From: Firmicutes bacterium UBA1422
GTDB lineage: Bacteria > Bacillota > Clostridia > Peptostreptococcales > Anaerovoracaceae
Direction of reading: 5' to 3'
DNA length: 64,000 nucleotides
Assembly (NCBI GenBank): GCA_002304835.1
Contig: DBPK01000028.1
Location: 11,147-75,146 of the forward strand
Position numbers and translations under genes: made by a program. Each line of letters starts with the position of its first letter. Position 1 is the first letter of the stretch. The notes beneath the pieces were generated by a model that was not told the DNA's origin, made no database searches, and worked only from the letters and a program-made list of their open reading frames with translations. Below, piece after piece: positions 17,890 to 27,266 of the stretch.

Positions 17890-19204
17890 TTTCAGATGCC
17901 TCCTTTACCAGTTGCTTGCCTATTTTATTGGTGAACCCAAGGGGCTTTCTTGCGGGACATACATATGCGCAGCTTCCGCATTCCATACATTGCATGACAT
18001 CAAGTTCTTTTAGTCTTTCTATGTCCTGTCTGTCATAGGCTCTGCAAAGAGCATAGGGCAAAAGGTTTATAGGGCATGCCCTAAAGCAGCGGCCGCAGTT
18101 TATGCATGCAGTTTCTTCCTCGATATAAGCCTGTCTGCCGGTAAATGCCAGTATTGCATTATTATTTTTCACTATCGGCAGGTTATCCGAAAAAATAGCT
18201 CTTCCCATCATAGGCCCCCCCATTATTATCTTGCTTGGCTTGCCTCTGTATCCTCCGCAGAAATCTATCACATCAGATATCATGGCACCAATGGGGGCTC
18301 TTATATTCTTCGGCTGCCTTACAGCCGATCCGTCTACTGTTATCCTTTTTGAAATCAAAGGCATACCTGTCCTGAAATACTGACCAAGAAATGCAATGGT
18401 CGTTATATTGCTTACTATTACGCCAAGTTCAGCCGGAAGGACTCCCGCAGCCATTTTCTTGCCTGTTATAACTTCCACCAGAACTCTCTCTGCGCCCTGG
18501 GGATAGGAGGATTTCAATGTTACTACCTTTATATTATCCAGGCCCTGGTTATCAAGTTTTTCTTTGATAAGCTCTATGGCATCGGGCTTATTGCTTTCTA
18601 TGCCTATAAAGCACTCTTCCATATCCAGATATTTCATTGTTAGTTTTATCCCGCTTATTATGTCATCTGTGTCTTCTATCATCGTCCTGTAATCGGAAGT
18701 AATAAAAGGTTCGCACTCGGCTCCGTTTATTATAAGAGTTTTTACTTCATCGGGGTTTTTTGGGGCAAACTTTATGTGAGTTGGGAAAGCCGCACCACCA
18801 AGTCCTACCAGACCGCTGGCTCTGACCTCTCTGACAAAGCCTTCTCTGCTTCTTATCCTGGGGGGCTTTATTCCTTCAACAAGATCCTGTTTTCTGTCTG
18901 TTTTTATTACCATTACCTTGTCTTCCCCACCGGTGGCTGAACGTATCCCATCGATTTTCTCAACAGTCCCCGATACGCTGGAATGTATCGGTACACTAAC
19001 AAATGCATCTGAATCTGCTATCAACTGTCCCACTCTTACCATTTCCCCGGGACCCAAAAGAGGCTTACACGGTGCCCCGATATGCTGCGACATGGATATA
19101 TAAACATAAGCAGGCACCGGTATCATTCTCTCTGTCTCAGACCCTTCAGTTGCTTTGTTATGATCCACCTTGATGCCTTTTAGGCTTTTACCTTTAAAAA
19201 CCAC
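17879..19204 (-). CDS. rnfC: Rnf complex NADH-binding subunit RnfC
   Basis: 441 residues. RnfC is the soluble NADH dehydrogenase-like module. Seen: RnfC barrel start with MSQHIGAPCKPLL, Rossmann-like GLVGLGGAAFPTHIK (FMN/NADH region), SLBB region, and two 4Fe-4S motifs CINCGRCFRACP and CMECGSCAYVCP near the C-terminus. The start is GTG with AAAGGA about 11 nt upstream. It opens the rnf operon; no convincing -35/-10 pair was found upstream, only an inverted repeat at 19283-19309. Confidence 0.95.
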   Translation of the reverse strand: MVFKGKSLKGIKVDHNKATEGSETERMIPVPAYVYISMSQHIGAPCKPLLGPGEMVRVGQLIADSDAFVSVPIHSSVSGTVEKIDGIRSATGGEDKVMVIKTDRKQDLVEGIKPPRIRSREGFVREVRASGLVGLGGAAFPTHIKFAPKNPDEVKTLIINGAECEPFITSDYRTMIEDTDDIISGIKLTMKYLDMEECFIGIESNKPDAIELIKEKLDNQGLDNIKVVTLKSSYPQGAERVLVEVITGKKMAAGVLPAELGVIVSNITTIAFLGQYFRTGMPLISKRITVDGSAVRQPKNIRAPIGAMISDVIDFCGGYRGKPSKIIMGGPMMGRAIFSDNLPIVKNNNAILAFTGRQAYIEEETACINCGRCFRACPINLLPYALCRAYDRQDIERLKELDVMQCMECGSCAYVCPARKPLGFTNKIGKQLVKEASENDR

Positions 19205-19282
19205 TGATTTTTCGTCCTTTCTCTCTTTGCTTCAAAATACTCAACTGGCCGCCTTCTAAAATGGAAGTCGGGCAAAAAGCAA

Positions 19283-19309
19283 ATTAGTTTATACAATGTG
19301 CAAACTAAT
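19283..19309. promoter_or_regulatory. Inverted repeat upstream of rnfC
   Basis: ATTAGTTT (19283-19290) is inverted as AAACTAAT (19302-19309) around an 11-nt centre, about 80-105 nt upstream of the rnfC start. It may be an operator or a leader hairpin; a TATAAA on the minus strand overlaps it but lacks a fitting -35. Confidence 0.4.
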
Positions 19310-19402
19310 CCTTCACCAGATGTATTGTAACTCAACTTTTTATCTTTTTACAGTATCTTTCAATATGTATTTTGTATACTTTTTTATACATATCCGCACA
19401 CA

Positions 19403-19427
19403 AAAAAGGACCCTTTCGGGTCCTTTT
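19403..19427 (-). terminator. Terminator after the ech operon
   Basis: Minus strand: AAAAGGACCC, loop GAAA, GGGTCCTTTTTT, ending about 17 nt after the echF stop. It separates ech from rnf transcription. Confidence 0.9.
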
Positions 19428-19443
19428 GGAACTATTCATTTGT

Positions 19444-20001
19444 CTAATCGATTTTCAAGCTATCCTTCGGACATTTTTCAACGCATATTCCGCAGCTTAT
19501 GCATACATTTTCATCAACTTCCCATGTCTTTTCTTTTCGATCCACCGTAATGGCATTACATGGACACTGTTTGGCGCAAATACCGCAATATATACATGTC
19601 TCTCTGTCGCACACCGGAGCGCCTCCGCTTCCGCCTGATGCTTTTTCTTTCTTTTTTTCTGCTTCGGGAATATTGAAAGTATCTGTTACTTTCACAACAT
19701 CGGGACTGGTATAATCGGGTTTCATCAGAAGACACTTTTTGGGGCAGTTTTCTGCACATGCTCCACACTGTATGCAAAGCATCCTTTCAATGGTCCATGT
19801 CCTTCCTGCTTTATCCACATCAATAGCCAATGTAGGGCATCTTTTGGCGCAAATACCACAAAGTATGCAATCCGATTCGTTGATTTCTATGTGACCTCTT
19901 GTTCTTTCCTGCCATTCTCTTGGTTTGATCGGGTACATGAGAGTTGCAGGCTTTTTGAATAAACTTCTAAGTATGACTTTTCCTATTTTGAATACTGCCA
20001 T
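19444..20001 (-). CDS. echF: Ech hydrogenase ferredoxin subunit EchF, doubled four-cluster form
   Basis: 185 residues. EchF carries electrons from ferredoxin to the small subunit. The N-terminus (MAVFKIGKVILRSLFKKPAT) is typical, but four 4Fe-4S motifs are present instead of the usual two: CILCGICAKRC (45-55), CIQCGACAENC (76-86), CIYCGICAKQC (136-146) and CISCGICVEKC (167-177). Residues 107-130 form a Lys/Glu and Gly/Ser-rich linker, so it reads as EchF fused to a second 2[4Fe-4S] ferredoxin. The start is ATG 20001, with AGGTG upstream; GTG 20010 is possible. It is last in the ech operon. Confidence 0.9.
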   Translation of the reverse strand: MAVFKIGKVILRSLFKKPATLMYPIKPREWQERTRGHIEINESDCILCGICAKRCPTLAIDVDKAGRTWTIERMLCIQCGACAENCPKKCLLMKPDYTSPDVVKVTDTFNIPEAEKKKEKASGGSGGAPVCDRETCIYCGICAKQCPCNAITVDRKEKTWEVDENVCISCGICVEKCPKDSLKID

Positions 20002-20010
20002 ATCTCTCAC

Positions 20011-21090
20011 CTACCTTTCTGTACAGCTTATGCAAGGATCGATCGTAAGGACCAGCATGGGCACATCGGCCAAGTCACAACCCTGCAGTGTTTTTACCAT
20101 TGCGGGTATATTGGCATTCGTAGGCGTCCTGACCCTCATTCTCTCAAGAAATTTGGTTCCCTGACCTTTTGCGTAATAAACGGCTTCTCCCCTGGGCTGT
20201 TCCATTCTGGTTATGAATTCACCGTCCACATTTCCCTTTACGGGAACTGCTATATCGCCTTCCGGGATCTCATCTATTGCCTTGTTTATCAGTTCGATAG
20301 ACTGAAACACTTCCCTGAGTCTTACTTTACATCTTGCATAGCAGTCTCCGTCAGTTTCGACAACAGGTTCAAAGCCCAGCTCCAGATATTTGCCATGACC
20401 GGCCATACGCATATCCTGTGCCACTCCTGAAGCCCTTGCCATGGGTCCCACTGCGCCCAGTTCTTCTGCTTCTTCTTTTGAAAGCACTCCAATACCGCAA
20501 AGTCTGTTTTTTACTGAACGGTCTTCCAGGAATACATCTGTAAGCTCCTGCAGTTCTTTTTTTATGCCGTTTAGCTGATCAGACATTTTTTTGAGTGTTG
20601 CCGCATCTATATCTTTTCTGACACCTCCGACTTTGCACACAGAGAAGATTACTCTTCCACCGGTGGTTTCCTCAAAAAGGTCCAGGATCGTTTCTCTTAT
20701 CCTCCAGCAGTGCATAAAGAGGCTCTCGAATCCGAATCCGTCTGCGAGAAGTCCCAGCCAAAGCAAGTGTGAGTGGATCCTGCCCAGTTCATGCCAGATG
20801 GTTCTCAAATATTCTGCTCTCTCAGGCGCCTTTATATCCATGGCTCCTTCAACAGCAGCACAGTATCCCCAGCCATGTCCGAAACTGCAGATACCGCATA
20901 TTCTTTCGATAACATATACCATTTCGGTATATTCCTTTTTTTCCACAAGTTTTTCCAGCCCTCTATGGATATACCCAATAGACGGAATGGCTTCAACCAC
21001 CCTCTCATCTTCAATGACCAGGTCCAGATGGACCGGTTCGGGAAGCACGGGATGTTGTGGTCCGAAAGGAATTATAGTTCTTTTACCCAT
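20011..21090 (-). CDS. echE: Ech hydrogenase large (NiFe) subunit EchE
   Basis: 359 residues, NuoD-like. Both NiFe-binding cysteine pairs are present: RICGIC in the first third and DPCISC at the extreme C-terminus, so this is a true catalytic hydrogenase and not a complex I-type relative. The sequence ends four residues after the second pair (SCTER, then a TAG stop), so there is little or no C-terminal peptide for a protease to remove. Start ATG 21090 (MGKRTIIPFGPQHP) has AGGAAGT upstream. It is a client of the HypA/C/D/E/F proteins encoded here. Confidence 0.96.
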   Translation of the reverse strand: MGKRTIIPFGPQHPVLPEPVHLDLVIEDERVVEAIPSIGYIHRGLEKLVEKKEYTEMVYVIERICGICSFGHGWGYCAAVEGAMDIKAPERAEYLRTIWHELGRIHSHLLWLGLLADGFGFESLFMHCWRIRETILDLFEETTGGRVIFSVCKVGGVRKDIDAATLKKMSDQLNGIKKELQELTDVFLEDRSVKNRLCGIGVLSKEEAEELGAVGPMARASGVAQDMRMAGHGKYLELGFEPVVETDGDCYARCKVRLREVFQSIELINKAIDEIPEGDIAVPVKGNVDGEFITRMEQPRGEAVYYAKGQGTKFLERMRVRTPTNANIPAMVKTLQGCDLADVPMLVLTIDPCISCTER

Positions 21091-21110
21091 TTTGTTTACT
21101 TCCTTTCTTT

Positions 21111-21470
21111 CTAATCTTTGGGATTCCACGGAGTCGGTTCGGAAACCTTGAAGAAATTGCCGCCGTAATCCAAAGCCAAATGCCTGAACTTCACTCCGAA
21201 CAGATCATGCATTTCATTCTCGTAAATAAATGCATACCAATATATATCCGATATGCTTTCGATTTCCTGGTTTTCAGGAACGATCACTCTTATGTTTTTC
21301 ATAAGATGATCCTTATCAAAAGAATATATCAGTTCGATATCGCCTTCTTTTTTCATGGCACATATCTGCGCCAGTCTATAACCTTCCGCCTTTATATCTT
21401 TCATGTATTCCAGCAATGTGGCAGACTCAACGGCAACAAATTCCTGTACCATATATTTTTTGTCACTCAT
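21111..21470 (-). CDS. echD: Ech hydrogenase subunit EchD
   Basis: 119 residues, NuoC-like (complex I 30 kDa). The family signature YENEMHDLFGVKF is present, with SEPTPWNPK at the end. It is a structural subunit joining EchE and EchC on the cytoplasmic side. It overlaps the end of echC by 8 nt, a sign of coupled translation. Confidence 0.93.
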   Translation of the reverse strand: MSDKKYMVQEFVAVESATLLEYMKDIKAEGYRLAQICAMKKEGDIELIYSFDKDHLMKNIRVIVPENQEIESISDIYWYAFIYENEMHDLFGVKFRHLALDYGGNFFKVSEPTPWNPKD

Positions 21471-21942
21471 TTTGTTTTCCCTCCGTTTCCACAGCCAGTT
21501 CCGCCTTGTCTTCTTTTACTTCCATTGCGGCCCTCTTTTCGGCCAGAACACCCAGGCCCTTGACCACGGCATCTATTATCGCTTCCGGTCTTGCTGCACA
21601 TCCGGGAACATAGCAGTCCACAGGGATAACAGTATCGATGCCGCCCATAACATTGTAGCAGTCTCTGAATACTCCTCCGGAGCAGGCACATATACCTATT
21701 GCCACCACAACTTTGGGTTCAGGCATCTGTTCATATATCTGCTGTACCACTCCTTTGTTCTGTTCATTTACTGCACCTGTAACAAGGAAGACATCCGCAT
21801 GCTTGGGATTTCCTGTATTTATGATACCGAATCTTTCAACGTCGTACATGGGTGTAAGGCATGCCAGTACTTCTATGTCGCATCCGTTACAGCTTGAACC
21901 ATCATAGTGTATGATCCATGGAGATTTTGTTACATATGACAT
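21463..21942 (-). CDS. echC: Ech hydrogenase small subunit EchC
   Basis: 159 residues, NuoB-like. It holds the proximal 4Fe-4S cluster next to the NiFe site. The ligands are visible: CNGC near residue 18, GICACSGGVF near 85 and VPGCAARPEAI near 118. It lies between echB and echD as in other ech operons. Confidence 0.95.
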   Translation of the reverse strand: MSYVTKSPWIIHYDGSSCNGCDIEVLACLTPMYDVERFGIINTGNPKHADVFLVTGAVNEQNKGVVQQIYEQMPEPKVVVAIGICACSGGVFRDCYNVMGGIDTVIPVDCYVPGCAARPEAIIDAVVKGLGVLAEKRAAMEVKEDKAELAVETEGKQNE

Positions 21943-21954
21943 TTATTACACCTC

Positions 21955-22818
21955 CTATCCTATCATTATTACGAACAGGTTGATCCCGCCCAGCACCAGC
22001 GCAGCGATCCACGCCGAATTAAGAGCTACCTGCCACTTCATTCTTGCAAAGCTGTTGTCGATGCATATTTCAAGGAAATATGCAAGAAGACAAACCACGA
22101 TGCCGATAACTGTCATCAGTATGGTCCCGTTCACGAAGAAAAGGAACACTATACCGAGAAGGAAAATATTTTCATACCAGTGAGCCACTTCTATCAATGC
22201 CAGCGTCCTTCCGGAGAACTCAGTTTTCAGGCCCGCCACCAATTCCTGGTGTGCATGATGGGACATGGAAAGATCAAAGGGGGACTTCCTGAACTTGATC
22301 GTCAGTATGAATATATAGCCCACAAAAATTCCCACAAGCGGTATAAGGGGCATATTGGATCCCTGCATTATGTCATCTACTCTGAAACTTCCTGTGTAAG
22401 CATAAAAGCCAACTGCTGTAAGAAGAACCATCGGTTCATAAGCCATCATCTGCAGCAGTTCTCTTTCTGCACCGACCTGCGCATATGCGGAGCCCGATGA
22501 AAAAGCTGCAACTATCAGGAAAACACTGGCCAGAGTAAGGGTGAATATCACCAGAAGCAAACTTCCTCCTGCAAAGAAGAATCCGCCTGTGACCACCACA
22601 AATATGAAAAAGCATATCACATAAAAGTCCTGAACTCTGTTTACTGTGATGTTTTCTTTTTCTCTGAGTTTTAGCACATCATAGAATGGCTGAAGTACCG
22701 GGGGACCGAATCTTCCCTGCATCCTTGCAGTTATTATTCTGTCTACACCTGCCAGAAAACCGCCGATAAGAGGTGCCAGTATCAGATATGCTATTACAGA
22801 TATTATTGCTGTCAACAT
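21955..22818 (-). CDS. echB: Ech hydrogenase membrane subunit EchB
   Basis: 287 residues, NuoH/HyfC-like with about eight membrane helices. The conserved loop segments GVDRIITARMQGRFGPP and KFRKSPFDLSMSHHAHQE mark the quinone-chamber-like interface that couples the Fe-S arm to ion movement. It follows echA by one base, with SD ATAGGAGGT. Confidence 0.95.
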   Translation of the reverse strand: MLTAIISVIAYLILAPLIGGFLAGVDRIITARMQGRFGPPVLQPFYDVLKLREKENITVNRVQDFYVICFFIFVVVTGGFFFAGGSLLLVIFTLTLASVFLIVAAFSSGSAYAQVGAERELLQMMAYEPMVLLTAVGFYAYTGSFRVDDIMQGSNMPLIPLVGIFVGYIFILTIKFRKSPFDLSMSHHAHQELVAGLKTEFSGRTLALIEVAHWYENIFLLGIVFLFFVNGTILMTVIGIVVCLLAYFLEICIDNSFARMKWQVALNSAWIAALVLGGINLFVIMIG

Positions 22819-22819
22819 T

Positions 22820-24751
22820 TTACATACCTCCTATCATGGATCCCAGAACCAGACCGATGCTTATTACTATGGCAACTGATGTTGTTATAACTCCTATAAC
22901 ATTCATCTTTACTTCTCCGAAGTAGCTTTCCATGTACCAGTTCCTAAGTACCACCTGTGTATCCTTCTGCATGGATCCCACATATGTCAGGTTATCTCCC
23001 TTGCCGGCACCTGCCATGTAAACAGGCACGATCCTTTTGTTTGTCCTTCCGAAAAAGAATGCAAATATAAGGATCAGCGCGCCTATCATAACGCACATTA
23101 TTATCAAGTCATAGGAGGTGAGCCCAAGGCCTGCTGCACTGCCGAAGCCGCTTTCCAGATAAGGCACTACCATACTGCTGGAAACGAAGGGGAAACACAG
23201 GCAAAGCAATACCACAAGGACCACATGTGTCCCCTGGGAAAACCACTCTTCTTTATGTACGCTCTTTTGTATGTTTTCTTCTTTTGCAACTATAGCCGAC
23301 ATTTTACCCAGCCATTTAGCCCAGTAGAAGGCTGTTGCCGCACTGCCGAAGCATATTATAAGTATCAGGATTATATTATTTGAATCTACAAATGCTATCA
23401 TGGCATCCCACTTTGAAATCAACATTCCCATGGGAGCCAGGAACATACCTGCTATTCCTATCATCATAAACATTGCAAGTCGCGGCATCCTTTCGAAAAG
23501 CCCGTCCATATCTTCAATGTCTCTGCTTCCGATATTATGTTCTGCCGTACCAACGCAAAGGAATAAAAGTGATTTGGTTACTGCATGGAATATTATCAGC
23601 ATAATTCCTGCCCACACAGCACCGGGACTTCCCACGCCTGCACAGGCTACTATAAGTCCCAGATTGGCCACCGTAGAATACGCCAGCACTTTTTTCGCAT
23701 TGCTTTGAGAAATGGCATTGAAAGATGCCATCAGGAAGGTTATTCCTCCTACCATCATTACCATTATTCCCGCAACATTCCATCCCATAACAGGAGCAAG
23801 TTTGATTATAAGGAAAACTCCTGCTTTGACCATTGTTGATGAGTGAAGAAGTGCGGATGTGGGTGTCGGTGCCACCATAGCTCCCAGAAGCCAGCTGTTG
23901 AAAGGCATCTGTGCGGCCTTTGTTATTCCCGCAAAGGCAAGGAATATGGCAGGAGCTGCAACACTGTATCCCATTGATCCGATCTTGAGCATTGTGGAAA
24001 GTTCCAGGGTGCCGTAATATGAACCAAGTATTATGATCCCAATGACTAATCCCAGTCCTCCAACAAGGTTCATGATAAGTGCTCTGAATGCATTTCTCGT
24101 GGCGACCTTGTCCTCATGCTTCTTGTGGAACAATCCGTTGTATCCTATGAGGAAGAACGAACAAAGGGTTGTGATCTCCCAGAAAAAATACAACCATACC
24201 AGGTTGTTTGATAAGACTATGCCGAACATAGCCGAAAGAAACAGGAACATAAGGAAAAAGAACCAAGGTCTTCTGTCCCCTGCCTCCTGATGATGTTTCT
24301 GGAAGTCTTTCATGTATCCTATCCCATATACACAGATAAGAGTTCCTATGATTCCGATTATCAGGACCATTATCATTGACAGTCTGTCAACATATAAGTT
24401 GTTTACAACTGTAATGCCATGTCCTGTACTGAGCTCAAACCACACCATAAGCGGTGTCTGGATAGCTGCAAGAACGACTGCCAGGATTTTTTTGTATTTT
24501 ATACCCAGCCATATAATTACAATGGCAAGAGCAATCTCCATTGCCATCATAAGATATCCGATCACTTCACCGTCAACATCGAAGTAGCGGTCCCCGTCAC
24601 CGAAATACTGTACAACGAGTATTATTGAAGCTACGGCTATCAAAGCTGCCGAAACCTTTACAACAATATCACGCGGTCCATCGTTCTTGAGTATCAAAAG
24701 AGCAACAGCAGCTATAAGCGGAAACACGATCAGAAATATTATAGTGCCCAT
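22820..24751 (-). CDS. echA: Ech hydrogenase proton-channel subunit EchA
   Basis: 643 residues, NuoL/MrpA-like antiporter subunit with about 15-16 helices. Conserved pieces include FFFWEITTLCSFFLIGYN, the lysine-bearing GITKAAQMPFNSWL and APTPTSALLHSSTMVKAGVFL. It forms the ion-translocating channel. It is the first gene of the ech operon, with AAGGAGG before the ATG and a promoter about 50 nt upstream. Confidence 0.95.
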   Translation of the reverse strand: MGTIIFLIVFPLIAAVALLILKNDGPRDIVVKVSAALIAVASIILVVQYFGDGDRYFDVDGEVIGYLMMAMEIALAIVIIWLGIKYKKILAVVLAAIQTPLMVWFELSTGHGITVVNNLYVDRLSMIMVLIIGIIGTLICVYGIGYMKDFQKHHQEAGDRRPWFFFLMFLFLSAMFGIVLSNNLVWLYFFWEITTLCSFFLIGYNGLFHKKHEDKVATRNAFRALIMNLVGGLGLVIGIIILGSYYGTLELSTMLKIGSMGYSVAAPAIFLAFAGITKAAQMPFNSWLLGAMVAPTPTSALLHSSTMVKAGVFLIIKLAPVMGWNVAGIMVMMVGGITFLMASFNAISQSNAKKVLAYSTVANLGLIVACAGVGSPGAVWAGIMLIIFHAVTKSLLFLCVGTAEHNIGSRDIEDMDGLFERMPRLAMFMMIGIAGMFLAPMGMLISKWDAMIAFVDSNNIILILIICFGSAATAFYWAKWLGKMSAIVAKEENIQKSVHKEEWFSQGTHVVLVVLLCLCFPFVSSSMVVPYLESGFGSAAGLGLTSYDLIIMCVMIGALILIFAFFFGRTNKRIVPVYMAGAGKGDNLTYVGSMQKDTQVVLRNWYMESYFGEVKMNVIGVITTSVAIVISIGLVLGSMIGGM

Positions 24752-24797
24752 TTAATCCTCCTTAAATACTATTATTTACTAGAAAAATTTCATCAAT

Positions 24798-24826
24798 ATT
24801 ATACACGCAAAATCCCTTGATTACAA
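24798..24826 (-). promoter_or_regulatory. Promoter of the ech operon
   Basis: Minus strand TTGTAA (24821-24826), 17-bp spacer, consensus TATAAT (24798-24803), about 45 nt upstream of the echA ATG in the miaB-ech gap. Confidence 0.7.
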
Positions 24827-24862
24827 TACTTTTAGCGTTTAAAAAGTGTTCTGAATATTGTC

Positions 24863-26284
24863 TTATACATGAGAAAAATCCAGCTCTCCCGTGAGACTGA
24901 AAGTCTTCCCTTCTGTTATCTTTACATAAGCAAATTCTCCCTGAAGAGACAAGGGTCCTTCAAAATCCACAAGCTTGTACCCTTCCGTGCGGCCTGTAAG
25001 TTTCCCCGGATCTTTTTTGCCGGGGCCGTCCACCAGTACCCTTTCTTTTCGCCCTTCATATGCGGCATTTTTTATGGAGGAACATTCGTTGACCGCCGCA
25101 ACAAGACGCCGAAATCTTTCGTGTTTTATTTCTTGCGGTATCTGGTCCTCATATTTTTCGGCAGGTGTGCCTTTGCGCACTGAATATATAAAGGTAAATG
25201 CAGAATCAAAACAGACCTTCTTTATCACATCAAGAGTATCCTGAAAATCCTGCTCTGTTTCCCCCGGGAATCCCACTATGATATCAGTTGTTATGCATAT
25301 TTTAGGTGATGCATAACGGAGTTTCGCCACCAGATCCATATACTGTTCTTTTGTATATTTCCTGTTCATTCGTTCAAGTATACTGTTGCTTCCCGACTGC
25401 ATGGGAAGGTGTATGGCCGAGCAGAGTTTGCTACAATCTTTGTAAGCATCTATCAGTTTATCAGAAAGATCCTTTGGATGAGATGTCATGAATCTTATCC
25501 GCTCTATGCCCTCTGTTTCCTGCAGCATATATATGAGATCAGCAAAATCCGTGTGCTTCTGCCATTTATTTGTCTCTCCGTATGAAATATCTGCCGATCC
25601 GGATATGCCTTTGTATGAATTTACATTCTGACCCAAAAGGGTGATTTCTTTTACCCCGTCTGCAGCAAGTTTTTTGACTTCATTCAAAATATCTTCAGGT
25701 TTTCTGCTCCTCTCCCTGCCTCTTGTATAAGGCACGATACAATATGTGCAGAAATTATTGCATCCGTACATTATGTTCACAAATGCCTTGTGTCTGTAAA
25801 GTCGTGAAGACGGCAGCTCTTCCACGATGCCTTCTCCGTTTTCCCATACTGATATATGGCCTTTCCCCTTTTCCATGATCCCGTTTTTTTTGGAATGATC
25901 TCTGCTCTCTTTTTCTTTTTCGACTTCTTCAAGGAGAGCTGGCAGTTCATGTATGTTATGCGTGCCGAATATGATATCTACCCATGGGTACTTTGCTTTT
26001 ATGACATCTGTTATATGCCTCTGTTGCATCATGCATCCGCATACACAAACAACAAAATCGGGACGAGCCTCTTTTATTTTTTTTAGCTGTCCCAATGTGC
26101 CAAAAAACCTTTTATCCGCATGTTCTCTGACGCTACAGGTATTTATCACTGCAACGTCAGCTTCTTTTCGTTCTGCGGTCACGGAATATCCCATTTTTGA
26201 TAATAGCCCGGCTATCGTTTCCGAATCCCTTTCATTCATCTGACAGCCAAAGGTCTGTATGTGGAATCTTCTATTCTTTTTCAT
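24863..26284 (-). CDS. miaB: tRNA-2-methylthio-N6-dimethylallyladenosine synthase MiaB
   Basis: 473 residues. This radical-SAM methylthiotransferase adds the ms2 group to i6A37 of tRNAs reading UNN codons. Domains: UPF0004 N-domain with three auxiliary-cluster cysteines (TFGCQMN, NTCSVREHA, CGCMMQ), radical SAM core with CNNFCTYCIVPYTRGRE, and a C-terminal TRAM domain (GRTEGYKLVDFEG). It overlaps gpsA by 14 nt and is the last gene of the valS-miaB transcript. Confidence 0.95.
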   Translation of the reverse strand: MKKNRRFHIQTFGCQMNERDSETIAGLLSKMGYSVTAERKEADVAVINTCSVREHADKRFFGTLGQLKKIKEARPDFVVCVCGCMMQQRHITDVIKAKYPWVDIIFGTHNIHELPALLEEVEKEKESRDHSKKNGIMEKGKGHISVWENGEGIVEELPSSRLYRHKAFVNIMYGCNNFCTYCIVPYTRGRERSRKPEDILNEVKKLAADGVKEITLLGQNVNSYKGISGSADISYGETNKWQKHTDFADLIYMLQETEGIERIRFMTSHPKDLSDKLIDAYKDCSKLCSAIHLPMQSGSNSILERMNRKYTKEQYMDLVAKLRYASPKICITTDIIVGFPGETEQDFQDTLDVIKKVCFDSAFTFIYSVRKGTPAEKYEDQIPQEIKHERFRRLVAAVNECSSIKNAAYEGRKERVLVDGPGKKDPGKLTGRTEGYKLVDFEGPLSLQGEFAYVKITEGKTFSLTGELDFSHV

Positions 26285-27266
26285 GTTTTCTGTCTCGTCC
26301 CATCAGCTCCTCTGCAGCTTCTTTTGCACTGATTTCTCCTTTTATTATTCTGTATATGCCTTCTGTTATGGGCATTTCAACTTCTGCTTTTTTTGCCAGT
26401 TCATATGCCGCTTCTGTTGTGAACATTCCCTCCACGACCATGCCGACTTTTTTTGTGGCCTCTTCGGGCTTCATCCCTTCTCCTATCATTATTCCGCATC
26501 TTCTGTTTCTCGAATGCATACTTGTGCAGGTAACAATAAGATCTCCCACTCCGGCAAGCCCCAGAAATGTTTCTTTTTCCGCACCCAAAGCTATGCCCAA
26601 TCTGGATATCTCGGCCATGCCCCTTGTCATAAGTGCCGCCTTGGCATTGTCACCGAATCCTACCCCATCGGATATGCCGGCTCCTAAAGCTATGATATTT
26701 TTGAGGGAACCTCCAAGTTCCACTCCCACTACATCATCATTTGTGTATACTCTGAACCTATCTGTAATGAAAATGTCCTGTATGTATTCAGCCAGTTTTC
26801 TGTCTCTTGAGGCTACAGAGACTGTGGTTGGTAAAAGTTTCCCCACTTCTTCAGCATGAGAAGGCCCGGATAAAACCACATATTTTACTCCCGGCATAAG
26901 TTCTTCCGCCACTTCAGACATCCTGCAGAGAGTTTTCTGTTCTATGCCCTTTGCCACATTGACTATGACCATATCTTCAGTTATATACGGCATTGCGCCT
27001 TTGAACGCACTTCTGAAATGCTGTGCCGGCGCAGAAAACAAAACGATATCAGCATAGCTTATTGCCTCTTCTGCAGTATCTGCCATTTGAAGATTATCAT
27101 TGAACTTTATGCCCGGAAGATATCTTACATTCTCTCTGTTCTTTTTGCATTCTTCCAGATGCACGGAATCAAGATCCCATATCTTGACTTCATGTCCCTT
27201 ACTTCCAAGGGTTATTGCCAGGGCTGTTCCCCAGCTTCCCGCACCGATAACTCCTATTTTTTTCAT
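26271..27266 (-). CDS. gpsA: Glycerol-3-phosphate dehydrogenase [NAD(P)+]
   Basis: 331 residues. GpsA reduces dihydroxyacetone phosphate to sn-glycerol-3-phosphate for phospholipid synthesis. The Rossmann motif GAGSWGTALA opens the protein, and VLSGPSHAEEV, KNIIALGAGISDG and GDLIVTC are family blocks. ATG 27266 overlaps the plsY stop (ATGA) and has TTGGAGGA upstream; the long in-frame extension upstream lies in plsY and is not used. Confidence 0.95.
   Translation of the reverse strand: MKKIGVIGAGSWGTALAITLGSKGHEVKIWDLDSVHLEECKKNRENVRYLPGIKFNDNLQMADTAEEAISYADIVLFSAPAQHFRSAFKGAMPYITEDMVIVNVAKGIEQKTLCRMSEVAEELMPGVKYVVLSGPSHAEEVGKLLPTTVSVASRDRKLAEYIQDIFITDRFRVYTNDDVVGVELGGSLKNIIALGAGISDGVGFGDNAKAALMTRGMAEISRLGIALGAEKETFLGLAGVGDLIVTCTSMHSRNRRCGIMIGEGMKPEEATKKVGMVVEGMFTTEAAYELAKKAEVEMPITEGIYRIIKGEISAKEAAEELMGRDRKHEKE

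Noticed and set aside
19444..24751. Ech operon as formate hydrogenlyase, CO-induced hydrogenase or complex I
   Set aside because: Six-gene composition, both NiFe cysteine pairs and no adjacent formate dehydrogenase, CO dehydrogenase or extra Nuo subunits fit Ech best.
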